64,000 bases of DNA from SFWF01 sp045539925 (lineage in GTDB: Bacteria > Bacillota > Clostridia > Oscillospirales > Acutalibacteraceae): contig JAZQGH010000121.1 in assembly GCA_045539925.1 (NCBI GenBank), forward strand, positions 11,105-75,104, given 5' to 3'. The notes beneath the pieces are model-generated. The model ran no database searches, was not told where the DNA came from, and worked only from the letters and a program-made list of their open reading frames with translations. This document shows, piece by piece, positions 51,938-61,396 of this stretch. Made by a program: the position numbers and the translations under genes. Numbering within the stretch: position 1 is the stretch's first letter; every line of letters starts with the position of its first letter.

Positions 51938-52705
51938 TCATTTCTTTTTGCTCTCGGTCTTGCTTTTAATATTTTTCCCCCTCATCGACAGAGCAAGATA
52001 TATAGCATATGATCCGGTGATGAGGGTCAGGAGAATGCAGGAAATAATGCGCTGCTCCTGAGTCAGTGCGGATTCATCCGAAAAGACACTCAGGGCATTG
52101 AAGATACCGTGAGCAAGGATACAAGCGATAAGGCTATCCTCCTTCAGATACATCATTACGAACATAAAGCCTGCGGCGGTGGCATAAACCACTTGCAGGA
52201 GATTGGGTATAAGCTCGGCTCCCGAGCCGTTTACAAGGTTGATAATATGACCTATGCCAAACGTAACCGAGGAAACTATCACCGCAGCCTTAAGGCTGTC
52301 CTTTTTCATTGTGTTGAATAGTAGACCGCGGAAGATGACCTCCTCGAGAAAGCCGACCGCAAGCATGGAAAGAACGTATAAAACAGCTTCAAGTGCGCCA
52401 AGGCTCAGGGTAACACCGTACCATAGGTTTGCCGTAAGCATTATCAGTATGGGTATGTAAAGCAGCATTGACCCGATTGACGCCTTGGAACGGCATAGTC
52501 CGTACTCCTTAAAGAGACCGTGTTTATGAAGGAAGAGAAGAAGCAAGCCTGACAGAAGGACTCCCATAACCAGCGTAATCGATTTCTGAATTCCAAGCAT
52601 ATCCGACAGACCGTCACCCACCGACATAAGCAGACAGTATGCTACGATCCAAAGAACTGCAAACCATATTCTACTTTTATCATACAATCCTTTTAACAGC
52701 TTCAT
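51938..52705 (-). CDS. CPBP-family intramembrane metalloprotease
   Basis: A 255-residue membrane protein with about seven or eight helices. The CAAX protease/bacteriocin-processing motifs are present: EEVIFRGLLFN (Glu-Glu-x3-Arg), FGIGHIIN (metal His) and ILAHGIFNALS (His-x3-Asn). The ATG at 52703-52705 follows GGAGG; a TTG four codons upstream is rejected. Substrates of such proteases range from prenylated peptides to bacteriocins, and none is encoded nearby. It is last of a run of minus-strand genes that begins at the SDR. Confidence 0.88.
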   Translation of the reverse strand: MKLLKGLYDKSRIWFAVLWIVAYCLLMSVGDGLSDMLGIQKSITLVMGVLLSGLLLLFLHKHGLFKEYGLCRSKASIGSMLLYIPILIMLTANLWYGVTLSLGALEAVLYVLSMLAVGFLEEVIFRGLLFNTMKKDSLKAAVIVSSVTFGIGHIINLVNGSGAELIPNLLQVVYATAAGFMFVMMYLKEDSLIACILAHGIFNALSVFSDESALTQEQRIISCILLTLITGSYAIYLALSMRGKNIKSKTESKKK

Positions 52706-52756
52706 TTTATCCTCCAAACCGATTTTTGCGCATACGTGCGGTCGTTTTTATGTATT

Positions 52757-53449
52757 TTACAGAAAGGCGATGCTCCATGCGATAGAAAACTGAGCCAGAT
52801 AATAGGCGATGTGCAGAGCAATATTCTGCAGATAGAAGGGCTTCTCGCCAAGCTTGAAGGCAAAGAGAATATTATCGCTCACTACAAAGAGCGCGCCGCC
52901 AAGGGCAAAGAGACCTGCGCCAAGCGAGATCCTATGCGCGAAGAGACCGACAGCCACCGCAGTAACTATAATAACTACACCAAGATAGGCGGTCAGCGGA
53001 AGCTTCATCCTTCCCTCAAGGAATCCTTTGCGCTTCGAATAGATTCCACCAAGGCCAATACTGAGCAGAGCAAATATCACCACTAATATCCAGTTTACCC
53101 TGTCAACAAGCAAAAGGGATATGGTATAAAGAACGTGACCCGCAAGAAAGCAGGAGCCACCTGCGACAAAGGCAAGAGTATCGTGCTTTGGAATAACCTG
53201 ACACAGCGCGATCACCTCATCACCCACTATGCCAAAGCAAAGGCCAATAAAAATAATGAGCGCGGATGGAGTCGGTTGAGTATTAAAGCAGATAATAGCG
53301 CCGAAAATGATAAAGCAAAGGCTGGCAATCCCCTTAAAGATCAGGGCATTTATGTATTTTTTCTTATGAAATGCGAGAAGAAACAGGGTAACAAATCCGG
53401 CGCACACCGCCATAAAGACAAATCCGAAAATGATCAATTCTGTTGACAT
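52757..53449 (-). CDS. YhhN family membrane protein (lysoplasmalogenase-like)
   Basis: A 230-residue protein with about eight transmembrane helices. The family pattern is visible: GLCFGIVGDEVIAL, CFLAGHVLYTISLL and FALGGALFVVSDNILAF, with buried Asp and His residues. YhhN/TMEM86 members hydrolyse the vinyl-ether bond of lysoplasmalogens. Plasmalogens are common in anaerobic Clostridia, which fits. GGAGGG lies before the ATG. Neighbours are an esterase and a GtrA protein, so a membrane-lipid role is possible. Confidence 0.82.
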   Translation of the reverse strand: MSTELIIFGFVFMAVCAGFVTLFLLAFHKKKYINALIFKGIASLCFIIFGAIICFNTQPTPSALIIFIGLCFGIVGDEVIALCQVIPKHDTLAFVAGGSCFLAGHVLYTISLLLVDRVNWILVVIFALLSIGLGGIYSKRKGFLEGRMKLPLTAYLGVVIIVTAVAVGLFAHRISLGAGLFALGGALFVVSDNILFAFKLGEKPFYLQNIALHIAYYLAQFSIAWSIAFL

Positions 53450-53500
53450 ATTTCCCTCCGGATATTACTTTCAAAGATAAATATTTCACTCTGATGATTA

Positions 53501-54418
53501 TTAAAGCATCTGCTTCATAAATCCGATCCTTACATCAATAACGCGCCTTGTGATATCCGACCTCTGCACAATATCAAAGCCGTGCATAGTGCTCTTCGTT
53601 TCGTAAAGTGTTACCGGAACACCGGCCTCGGAAAGCTTATATGCATAAAGAATTCCGTCATCGTGAAGGCAATCGAACTCAGCAGTCTCTATGTAGGCAG
53701 GAGGCATTCCCTCAAAGCTATCCGCCTCAACAGGTGAATAATAAACGTAATCGGGACGGCTCTTATCCACACGGGTCATAGGCGCAATTTTCTCGCTAAG
53801 TCTCGAATTCCACATAGGCGTATCGGTAAATTTCTTACACGATTCACTGTTTGAGCGCGCATCAAGGAAGGGATAAGGCAACATCTGGAAGCGGAATCTG
53901 ATGAGATGATTTCTATCTCTTGCCATCATAATTACACCGACAGAAAGAGTCGAGCCCGCACTGTCACCGCCGATACCTATCCTACCAGTATCGATCCCGA
54001 GATCATCGGCATTATTATATGCCCAATCCATAGCGGCATAGCAGTCCTCAAAGAATACAGGATGCGGATTTTCAGGCGCGAGACGGTATTTGGGGAAAAT
54101 TATTCTGCATCCCAGCTCGCGCGCATATCTGAAGCAATTTCTGAAATGATATTCCGCCGCCTCCATAACAAATCCGCCGCCGTGAAGATAGATAAGGCAG
54201 GGTGCCTTGCCTGACAATTCCCTCGGCGCAAAATAATAGCACTCTATTTCCTTACCGTCATAGCTCTTTATCTTATAGGTTCTCGCCTCAATATCCTTAT
54301 CGCGAAAAACGAACTTAGGAGTCTTCATAAAAGGAACGGCGATTTTAAGAAATCCCTTGCTTATGGGAGGTGAAAAACGGGAAAATGGAAAGAATTCTTT
54401 ACTTATATTGTATTTCAT
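53501..54418 (-). CDS. HSL-type alpha/beta hydrolase (carboxylesterase)
   Basis: A 305-residue esterase of the hormone-sensitive lipase group. The oxyanion motif is YLHGGGFVMEA and the nucleophile GGDSAGSTLS (Ser about 152). An aspartate in TAEFDCLHDD and the histidine in STMHGFD complete the triad. No signal peptide is seen. It begins six bases after the GtrA gene stop, so it is probably translated from the same message. The substrate is unknown, most likely a short-chain ester or lipid. Confidence 0.88.
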   Translation of the reverse strand: MKYNISKEFFPFSRFSPPISKGFLKIAVPFMKTPKFVFRDKDIEARTYKIKSYDGKEIECYYFAPRELSGKAPCLIYLHGGGFVMEAAEYHFRNCFRYARELGCRIIFPKYRLAPENPHPVFFEDCYAAMDWAYNNADDLGIDTGRIGIGGDSAGSTLSVGVIMMARDRNHLIRFRFQMLPYPFLDARSNSESCKKFTDTPMWNSRLSEKIAPMTRVDKSRPDYVYYSPVEADSFEGMPPAYIETAEFDCLHDDGILYAYKLSEAGVPVTLYETKSTMHGFDIVQRSDITRRVIDVRIGFMKQML

Positions 54419-54424
54419 AGGAGC

Positions 54425-55015
54425 TTATACCTCTTCTGTAGTAGTTGCTTCAACCTCAGTCTTTTGTCGCTTAGATGCCTCGCCCTCAGGGAATATCATC
54501 TTATTGACAAAGAAGAATACCACCATTGATACTCCTCCGTTCAGTATGATCGTGCCTATCTTGGCTATCCAGTCGGGAATAAGGCTGACGATAACACCCT
54601 TCCATACGGAGTCTATGGAAAGAACAATACAGGTGACAACGCAAAAGGCCAAAAGATAAACCAGTCCCTGCAGATATATATTTCCCTTACTGCGGAACAC
54701 CCAGCTTCTCTGAAGGAAGAAATTGATCAGCTCGCCGAGGAACATAGCCACCATATAGGCGGTGAATTCATCTGCCTTGCCGCCCAGGATATACCACTTG
54801 AAGGTCTGACCAAACAGGGTTACGTCTGTACCCGGGAAGCCTACGTAGCTGTCACCCATAAAGGCAAATGCAGCGGGAAGGAACAAAAGAATAAGATATT
54901 TAAAAATTGTAATGAGGTTTGAGACAAGGAAGAACATTCCACCCTCTCTCAGCCATTTTGCGGCCTTGGGATTTTTCTCCTGCAGGCTTCGCCAGTAGTT
55001 TTTGAGCTTTTCCAT
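54425..55015 (-). CDS. GtrA-like membrane protein
   Basis: A 196-residue protein with four transmembrane helices and the GtrA pattern (KWLREGGMFFLVSNLITIFKYLI, ELINFFLQRSWVFRSKGN). GtrA proteins are thought to flip or present polyprenyl-linked sugars for surface glycosylation. ATG 55013-55015 follows TTTGGAG; an upstream in-frame start is rejected. No glycosyltransferase partner is encoded beside it. It lies between the SDR and the esterase in one run. Confidence 0.85.
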   Translation of the reverse strand: MEKLKNYWRSLQEKNPKAAKWLREGGMFFLVSNLITIFKYLILLFLPAAFAFMGDSYVGFPGTDVTLFGQTFKWYILGGKADEFTAYMVAMFLGELINFFLQRSWVFRSKGNIYLQGLVYLLAFCVVTCIVLSIDSVWKGVIVSLIPDWIAKIGTIILNGGVSMVVFFFVNKMIFPEGEASKRQKTEVEATTTEEV

Positions 55016-55034
55016 ATTTACTCCAAAATGCATT

Positions 55035-55838
55035 TTATTTTTTCGGCGATCGAAGAATGAGTCTGATAATAAACAGCTGCATTCTGCGAGGCAAAAGATC
55101 GAGAAGCAGCAATAATGGATTGCGATTTATGCTATATGCAAACTTTGGTTTACTTTTTGACAGTATTTTACTTACTTTTAAAGCTAATTTCTCAGGCTTG
55201 ATACACCTGGATTCCACGCTATCGACGATCTTCTTAAAGCGCCTTGCGTTGCAGGAATACAGCTCGGTGCTATCGCAAAAGCGGTCGAGGGCAGTGGTGG
55301 AAACCCCAAGCATACCCGTATCCACAGCTCCCGCGCGCAAAACCGATACCGAAATACCCAAAAGCTGAAGCTCCATACGAAGAGAATAGGCATATTTATC
55401 AAGTGCGCCCTTGGTTACCGCGTATATTCCGGTAAAGGGCAATGGATCAAGCGGAGCAAGCTCGCTGGTGGTGATAAGTATATTTCCACCGGAGGAAAGA
55501 AGGGGTAAAAAGGCTCTGTTGACCAAAAATGCGCCATACGTATTGACGGAAAATATACGGTGAAAGGCTTCGGGCTCCATTTCCACAAGCGAATCAAGAA
55601 TATAGATACCCGCAAAATGAACTATTCCGTCAAGCGAATCTGTATATTCTCTGACCTTATTATATGCCTCTGTCACACTCTGCTCACTCGTCACGTCAAT
55701 CTCGATGGGAATTATATTTTTCTCTTCCTTCCCTACCGATCTGTCGGCAGCAAAAACGCGATAGCCCTTATCGCGAAGAAGCAAGGCGGTCGCCCTTCCC
55801 ATACCGCCATAGGCGCCTGTAATAAGTATATTCTTCAT
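55035..55838 (-). CDS. short-chain dehydrogenase/reductase
   Basis: A 267-residue NAD(P)-dependent oxidoreductase. ILITGAYGGMGRATA is the nucleotide-binding motif, HFAGIY follows strand 4, and the catalytic Ser/Tyr/Lys are in ITTSELAP and YAVTKGALDKY. The C-terminal tail is hydrophobic and basic (LLLLDLLPRRMQLFIIRLILRSPKK), which suggests membrane association as in some lipid-acting SDRs. The ATG at 55836-55838 follows GGAGA. It is first gene of the run to the CPBP protease, behind a strong promoter. Confidence 0.9.
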   Translation of the reverse strand: MKNILITGAYGGMGRATALLLRDKGYRVFAADRSVGKEEKNIIPIEIDVTSEQSVTEAYNKVREYTDSLDGIVHFAGIYILDSLVEMEPEAFHRIFSVNTYGAFLVNRAFLPLLSSGGNILITTSELAPLDPLPFTGIYAVTKGALDKYAYSLRMELQLLGISVSVLRAGAVDTGMLGVSTTALDRFCDSTELYSCNARRFKKIVDSVESRCIKPEKLALKVSKILSKSKPKFAYSINRNPLLLLLDLLPRRMQLFIIRLILRSPKK

Positions 55839-55880
55839 ATTAATCTCCAAAAAACAGAAAACGTGGTCATTTTAACTATA

Positions 55881-55909
55881 ATTATAGCATATAAAAATAT
55901 TTTTTTCAA
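55881..55909 (-). promoter_or_regulatory. promoter of the SDR operon
   Basis: Minus-strand TTGAAA and TATAAT are spaced 17 bases apart, 43 bases before the SDR start. Confidence 0.8.
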
Positions 55910-55935
55910 TAATTTTAACTAAATAGTGTAACTAC

Positions 55936-55964
55936 TTGTAATATGAATTTTCATATGTTATAAT
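55936..55964 (+). promoter_or_regulatory. promoter of the membrane hydrolase gene with spacer palindrome
   Basis: TTGTAA and TATAAT are spaced 17 bases apart. The spacer holds the perfect inverted repeat ATATGAA-TT-TTCATAT (55941-55956), a likely repressor site. Confidence 0.78.
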
Positions 55965-56002
55965 CAAATCAGCATTATAAATGCACAAAGGAGGACTTCA
56001 TT

Positions 56003-57799
56003 ATGAAGCTAACAGCAAAAACCCTGCTAATCATTTCATTGATCCTCTGCCTTGTCAGCTCGCTGGGAGCAAGTCTCTTCCAGACGAGCTTTGGTCAGGT
56101 GGAATATCACGACATGACCTTCGTCACCGACAGTGGTCATGAGCTGGACGCTCTGCTTCTGGTTCCCAAAGGAGTAAGCGCGGAAAACAAGGCGCCTGCT
56201 ATCGTTGTCAGCCACGGCTGGTACAACAACAGAGAGATGCAGGATCTCAATTACGTTGAGTACGCCCGCAGAGGCTACGTTGTTCTGGCGATCAGTATGT
56301 ACGGCCACGGTGACTCCGAGGTTATCGAATCCGGCAGCTGGTGGGATGACGAAAACAACGCCAACGGTCTCTACGACGGTGTAAAGTACCTTGCTTCGCT
56401 TTCCTTCGTTGATAAGAGCCGAATCGGTGTTACCGGCCACTCTAACGGCGCGCTTGCCTGCCGCGAGGCTGTTCTTCAGGATGAAGAGGGCCTTATTGGC
56501 GCGGCGCTGCTGGTATCAAACGATGCGGTATACTATGACGAAAACAACAACTTCTACAACCAGTTTGGCAACAGAGATGCAGCTATCGTAGCATGTCAGT
56601 ATGATGAATTCTTCCACCGTGTGGACGGTAATCCCCCAAGAGAGTACATAAACCAGGTTACCGCACAGTCGTTTTTACACTTTGGCGTAGATCCTGCGGG
56701 ACTTGAAAAGCGCGTTGCGGGAAGCTTCTACACTCAGGAGATTGACGGAAAAGAGGCTATACGTGCCATCTATAATCCCGCGATCACCCATCCCTGGGCG
56801 CATTTTTCCACCAACGTAGTTAGCTTCAGCGTTGATTTCTTTGATAGGGCGCTGGATGCTCCAAACGAGCTTAAAAATACCAACCAGATCTGGCAATGGA
56901 AGGCGCTCTTCAATGCTATCGGCATCGTAGGATTCTTCGCCTTTGTGGTTTGCCTTGCAATAGTGCTTCTCGACCTTCCCTACTTTGCACCTCTTAAGGC
57001 AAGTGAGACCGTTCTTCCCTGGCCTGCACTTGAGGGAAAGGCGAAAAAGCGCTTCTTCAGTAAAAGCATCTGGGGCGCAGTTCTCAGTGTTCTCTTCTAC
57101 TTTATCGGCTTCATAATCGGCTTCCTCGGCTCATCCTTCATCGGCATATGGAACCAGGGCGGATCGCTCGCCATCGGTATGTGGTCGGCGCTCTGCGGTC
57201 TGTTCACACTACTCACCATCCGCGGTAACAACAAAAAATATCCCATCGACCTTGAGCAGCGCGGTGTCAGAATCGGCAAGGATAAGCTTATCCGCAGTAT
57301 AGTTCTTGCGCTGACGGTGGTTTCAGCCGCCTTTGCACTGGTGTTCATCTCGGATTATCTCTTCCTCACCGACTACAGACTGTGGTGCTTTGCTACCATC
57401 AGAGCCTTCAGCGCTCACCACATTCCCAAGATCCTTCTCTTCCTTCCCTTCTGGATCTTCTACTACGTGGTTACCAGCGTTGCAGGCAACTGCTACAACT
57501 ACACCGAGATGGGCAAAAAGTCCTGGGTAAGCGTGGTATGGCAGGCCTTCTTCGTATTCATCGGCCCGCAGTTTATGATAATGGCTCAGTATATCAAGTT
57601 CTTTATCACCGGCAAGATGTTCCTCGATCCCATCACCGGCATTATGGGAATATGGCTGTTCCCCATCGTGCTTATTCTTCCTTTAGCATCGGTTATCTGT
57701 AACATCATCTACCGCAAGACAAAGAACCCCTATATCGGCGGTATTATTATGGGCCTTATCGCCTGCATCCTCACCGTAACCAACACACTTACCGGCTGA
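56003..57799 (+). CDS. alpha/beta hydrolase fused to a polytopic membrane domain
   Basis: A 598-residue protein. An N-terminal transmembrane or signal helix (about 8-28) precedes an extracytoplasmic alpha/beta hydrolase (about 35-290). It has VVSHGWYNN (oxyanion loop), GVTGHSNGALA (Ser about 152) and a late histidine in ITHPWAHFS. Seven or more hydrophobic helices follow from about 310 to 597. AAAGGAGG precedes the ATG. The hydrolase head probably faces outside. The combination of esterase head and membrane bundle is unusual, and the substrate is unknown. Confidence 0.85.
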   Translation: MKLTAKTLLIISLILCLVSSLGASLFQTSFGQVEYHDMTFVTDSGHELDALLLVPKGVSAENKAPAIVVSHGWYNNREMQDLNYVEYARRGYVVLAISMYGHGDSEVIESGSWWDDENNANGLYDGVKYLASLSFVDKSRIGVTGHSNGALACREAVLQDEEGLIGAALLVSNDAVYYDENNNFYNQFGNRDAAIVACQYDEFFHRVDGNPPREYINQVTAQSFLHFGVDPAGLEKRVAGSFYTQEIDGKEAIRAIYNPAITHPWAHFSTNVVSFSVDFFDRALDAPNELKNTNQIWQWKALFNAIGIVGFFAFVVCLAIVLLDLPYFAPLKASETVLPWPALEGKAKKRFFSKSIWGAVLSVLFYFIGFIIGFLGSSFIGIWNQGGSLAIGMWSALCGLFTLLTIRGNNKKYPIDLEQRGVRIGKDKLIRSIVLALTVVSAAFALVFISDYLFLTDYRLWCFATIRAFSAHHIPKILLFLPFWIFYYVVTSVAGNCYNYTEMGKKSWVSVVWQAFFVFIGPQFMIMAQYIKFFITGKMFLDPITGIMGIWLFPIVLILPLASVICNIIYRKTKNPYIGGIIMGLIACILTVTNTLTG

Positions 57800-57810
57800 T
57801 TTTTGAATAC

Positions 57811-57847
57811 AAAAAGCACAGAAATCCTGTGATTTCTGTGCTTTTTT
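57811..57847. terminator. bidirectional terminator between convergent genes
   Basis: A 13-base perfect stem AAGCACAGAAATC / GATTTCTGTGCTT with loop CTGT has A and T tracts on both sides. It serves the hydrolase gene and the RyR protein gene. Confidence 0.92.
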
Positions 57848-57864
57848 CTTTGTTTTATACCATT

Positions 57865-60084
57865 TTACAGCGTCTTTTTACGAATGATCTTATAGCCGTT
57901 GGAGGTGAGAAGCCAATATGCGTCATCAAGGATCTGATAGTCATATTTGATAACGTCCTTCTTCTCCGCGGATGCTCCGTCGCGCTTGCAGATAAGATTT
58001 CTGAACTCCACAAGTCCCTCAAAGGTGGTGAAGTTACCGTGACGGCGAAGCGAATAATTCTTACCGTTTGTATATCTGAGCTTACCCTCGCTGTCGGGAA
58101 GCTGCTCGGTGAGGATCTGCTCGCGCGTGGCGGGAATCATACCTCGGCTGATCATAAAGGAATTCCAGCGCTGATGCTCGTGGATCGCCATATTCTTACG
58201 TCTGGAGGGCTTGAAATCAATGCCGTAGTAAACTATGTCCTTGCCGTTGGCGCGAAGATTATACTTCTCGGTGTTGGGACGGTCGTCGCCGGCATAGATC
58301 TGCATATATTCCTCCTCGGTAAGCGCCTCGCCCTCCGCGCCTTCCTCGCAATAGTCGAGATCCATCAGATTAAGCTTGGATCTGAGGCTCAGACAGCCGT
58401 AAAGACTGGAGTCGCGCTCCATCTGAGACTTTGATTTATACCATTTTTCATTGGCTCTGCGCTTATTTTCCTCTACGTACTGATCGGTGATCTCCACCGC
58501 ATCCTCCTTGGTCATATCGTACTCGAGGTCATAGACCTCGTTGCGCATCTTAGCCATTCTGTATATCTTGTCGGAAAGCAGCTTGTTAATGTTATAGACG
58601 CACTCCGACTCATTTCCGATGAAGAAGCAGCCCTCGTCGTCGATAAGAGTCTCCTCCTTTCGCCATTCGAAGGCGCGGACAAAGATCTTCAGGTTCTTAA
58701 CACCCCACTCGCGGCGCTTTTCAACCAGCTTCTGCGCCATATCGAGATTTTCAAGATCATTGCCGAAGGCGATCACAAAATAGTTCACATCGCTTTCGTT
58801 TCTCGTACAAATATCCCGAAGTCGCTCATAGAAATTCGCATCGTTAATATCAAGGTGGAAGTACTTATCCTCTGCGGGAACCGAGGGCAGAGGCAGATAA
58901 TCCTTCGGATCAATGCGACTAAGCTCTCGCTCATAGCGATAATAGCTGTGATTCATGTTCTTGTCATGCTCGGATGGATCCTTATCGAAGATAAAATACT
59001 TGACAGGCTTGAGCACAGGATCACCGTCACCCGCAGTAAGGAACTGGTTATTAGCCACCGAGGCAAGCATAATCTGCTGATTTGTTCTGCCAAAGCCGAT
59101 AAGAGCCACGTTGATGTCAACTCCCTCTCTTACCAGCGAGGTTTCATAGTCGATCTGTTCCTCATCCATAAAGACAGAAAGCGGATAGCGGTCGATAAGA
59201 TCCATGGCGATCTTCTGATACTTATTAATATAGTGAATACATCCGTGAGCATTCGCAACGATGTCCTCATAGATCGCCTGATACTTGGGATCGCCGAAAA
59301 CGTAAACCTTAAGATTTAAATACAAGCGCTCGCGAAGCTTATCCGACGAGCAATTAATAAAATCAATAACTCCGCGACAGAGCTTGATGTTCTCGTCATC
59401 CTTGCCCTTGCCCATATTAAGAACGAATATGTACTCTCTATCAAGTCTCTTAGTTACCTTCAGCAGGCTCTTAAGCCTTCCCACGGGCGAATGAGAGTTG
59501 ATATACGCCACCCTTTCCATATAAAGCTTGTCGCACTCGGCGGCGGTCATCTCGTCAATGATGATCTTAACGCGCTTTTTGTCGCTACGGTATATGGAAA
59601 TATTGCCCTCGTTGTTGCCGAAGAGATACAGCTTATTCTTTCTGGTGAGGAATGCCCTCATAGCGCACACGCCGGTCCAGATGTGCTGAATAGTCAGCGA
59701 CAGAGCGAACAAAAGTGCATTGATGATAACCATTGCGAAGCATAGGTAAACGGTGTATTTATAAATATCGTCAAACTCCATAAGCTCCGAGATGCTGCCA
59801 ACCTCGAACTTCATTACCACAAGGCTTAGTATCTCGTTTATGGAATAGATCAGCGCGTCAACAACCTCCTCATGCGCGTATATATGACCCACGCACCACA
59901 GAGGATATGCAATCAGATAGATGATTGCAAACGGGCCGTTTTTAAAGCTTCTGAGGAAGGCGATCCTGCGCTTTCTCTTGCTGAATATAAGATTTCCCGC
60001 TACGAACAGCGCCTCGCCGATCAGTAGCAGCAGCGCAAAGGCGGTGACCGTCTTTTCAAGCCCTATAATAAACTCCTGCGACAT
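57865..60084 (-). CDS. membrane TrkA-N-like protein with C-terminal RyR domain
   Basis: A 739-residue protein. About four transmembrane helices lie in residues 10-150, then two Rossmann-like regions. The first includes KLYLFGNNEGNISIYRS and the second NVALIGFGRTNQQIMLASVANNQFL, as in TrkA/RCK nucleotide-binding domains. Near residues 640-735, AIHEHQRWNSFMISRGMIPATREQ and RRHGNFTTFEGL match the bacterial RyR domain (EH.RWN..... then H..L..F). RyR and TrkA-N domains occur in nucleotide-centred conflict systems. ATG 60082-60084 follows GAGGAG; a 35-codon N-terminal extension is rejected. It may be a ligand-gated membrane effector, by inference. Confidence 0.8.
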   Translation of the reverse strand: MSQEFIIGLEKTVTAFALLLLIGEALFVAGNLIFSKRKRRIAFLRSFKNGPFAIIYLIAYPLWCVGHIYAHEEVVDALIYSINEILSLVVMKFEVGSISELMEFDDIYKYTVYLCFAMVIINALLFALSLTIQHIWTGVCAMRAFLTRKNKLYLFGNNEGNISIYRSDKKRVKIIIDEMTAAECDKLYMERVAYINSHSPVGRLKSLLKVTKRLDREYIFVLNMGKGKDDENIKLCRGVIDFINCSSDKLRERLYLNLKVYVFGDPKYQAIYEDIVANAHGCIHYINKYQKIAMDLIDRYPLSVFMDEEQIDYETSLVREGVDINVALIGFGRTNQQIMLASVANNQFLTAGDGDPVLKPVKYFIFDKDPSEHDKNMNHSYYRYERELSRIDPKDYLPLPSVPAEDKYFHLDINDANFYERLRDICTRNESDVNYFVIAFGNDLENLDMAQKLVEKRREWGVKNLKIFVRAFEWRKEETLIDDEGCFFIGNESECVYNINKLLSDKIYRMAKMRNEVYDLEYDMTKEDAVEITDQYVEENKRRANEKWYKSKSQMERDSSLYGCLSLRSKLNLMDLDYCEEGAEGEALTEEEYMQIYAGDDRPNTEKYNLRANGKDIVYYGIDFKPSRRKNMAIHEHQRWNSFMISRGMIPATREQILTEQLPDSEGKLRYTNGKNYSLRRHGNFTTFEGLVEFRNLICKRDGASAEKKDVIKYDYQILDDAYWLLTSNGYKIIRKKTL

Positions 60085-60235
60085 ATTTTCTCCTCGCTTT
60101 CTCTGAAAGAATTGACCCGACCGCCCCGGGGCATAAGCCACCAAAAGCAAGCCAAGTGCCGCGGCACCCGGCCACAGCCGATTTCTCATTACATATTAAT
60201 TATACTATAAAGGAAGCGTATTTTCAATACGAAAA

Positions 60236-60264
60236 GCAAAAAAAGAGCCGAGGTTTCCCTCGGC
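60236..60264 (-). terminator. terminator after the 321-residue membrane protein gene
   Basis: Minus-strand GCCGAGG-GAAA-CCTCGGC is followed by TCTTTTTTT. Confidence 0.9.
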
Positions 60265-60309
60265 CCCAAAACTAGAAAAACAATTTAGGAGAAATCGTTT
60301 TTTGTTATT

Positions 60310-61275
60310 TTATTCTTCTGTGGGAGTAACGAGAGTTAATTTGTAGTTATCACCAAAGGTAAGCTCGTTTACCCACGCGCCGTACTGCGCATAGCTTTCA
60401 TACGACGCATTGCCGAGCAGATTTTCTGCTACACGAAGCAGATTTGCATCCTCGGGAAGATTGGTATAGGTAAATGTATAATCATTACCTTCCTTTGTAT
60501 AAGTGCCTGTGAGAGTATACTCCTCGGACATCTCGCCGTCAACGGTACCCGCGCTGTACTTAACAGTTACCTCGGTTTCCGTAAGCGTTACCTCGGAGAT
60601 AGTCACACGAGTGAAGCTGACGGGCTCGTAAACATGCATATCACAGAGCGCCAGTTTTTCTTCTGTGTAACCGAATACCTGCAATACGTCAAATAAATCT
60701 TTCTTCACCTGCTCCGGCGTATCGTTTTCAGGGAACTCGTCACTATAGTGATAATCGGGTTGACCGTCCTCTGTAATAAATACCCAGTAACGCTTATAAT
60801 CATAACGCACGTCGTTGGGCTTTTGCAGAACGATCATAGTTTCGCCAGAAAAATACTCGGTATATTCGCACAGAATGTATTCCTGCATATCATTTGGCAG
60901 GAATGTACCAACCGAAGAAACTGTGCCCTCGGTCTCGGGAATCTCTTCCTCTCCGCCACCTTCACCGCCAGAAGCCATATCATTTATCTTACCAATAAGT
61001 ATACCGGCTATGATTCCTGCAATGATTATTATAGAACCTAAAACTATAAGAAGAATATGCCACCATTTAAGGCGTTTAGGTGATTTTTCACCCTTGTCTT
61101 TCTTCTCTTTTTCAAAGGAAAACTCATCATCAAATGAAGGTGTTTTTTTAAACAATCCGCTTAAAAATGAACCTTCACCAAATAGTGGTTTACTCTCTTT
61201 TTCTTCGCGCTGTGGTTTTTCTTTCTTTTCTTTTTTATCAGGAATATCAAAATCAAATTCGTCTTTTTTAGACAT
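60310..61275 (-). CDS. single-pass membrane protein with extracytoplasmic beta domain
   Basis: A 321-residue protein. The N-terminal 70 residues are very charged (KKEKKEKPQREEKESK) and cytoplasmic. One transmembrane helix follows (WWHILLIVLGSIIIIAGIIAGILIG, about 72-97), then a Gly/Glu linker. A predicted extracytoplasmic domain (about 115-318) is rich in Thr and beta strands (FTRVTISEVTLTETEVTVKYSAGTV). I do not recognise the family. GCGGAGG precedes the ATG. It is separated from neighbours by hairpins on both sides, so it is probably a single-gene transcript. Confidence 0.7.
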   Translation of the reverse strand: MSKKDEFDFDIPDKKEKKEKPQREEKESKPLFGEGSFLSGLFKKTPSFDDEFSFEKEKKDKGEKSPKRLKWWHILLIVLGSIIIIAGIIAGILIGKINDMASGGEGGGEEEIPETEGTVSSVGTFLPNDMQEYILCEYTEYFSGETMIVLQKPNDVRYDYKRYWVFITEDGQPDYHYSDEFPENDTPEQVKKDLFDVLQVFGYTEEKLALCDMHVYEPVSFTRVTISEVTLTETEVTVKYSAGTVDGEMSEEYTLTGTYTKEGNDYTFTYTNLPEDANLLRVAENLLGNASYESYAQYGAWVNELTFGDNYKLTLVTPTEE

Positions 61276-61306
61276 TATATGCCTCCGCTATTATAGATTA
61301 ACAAGA

Positions 61307-61361
61307 CGCACGGTTTCCCGTGCGCTTTGTTATGAAGGTTGCCGCCAATGACGGCAACCTT
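61307..61361 (-). terminator. tandem hairpins downstream of the right-edge gene
   Basis: AAGGTTGCCG / CGGCAACCTT (61335-61361) and CGCACGG-GAAA-CCGTGCG (61307-61324) lie in series. The second is followed by TCTTGTT, a weak T tract. They probably end or stabilise the transcript of the large secreted protein. Confidence 0.6.
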
Positions 61362-61396
61362 CTGATAAATCTATTATTGTAGTTGTTGAGATCTGC

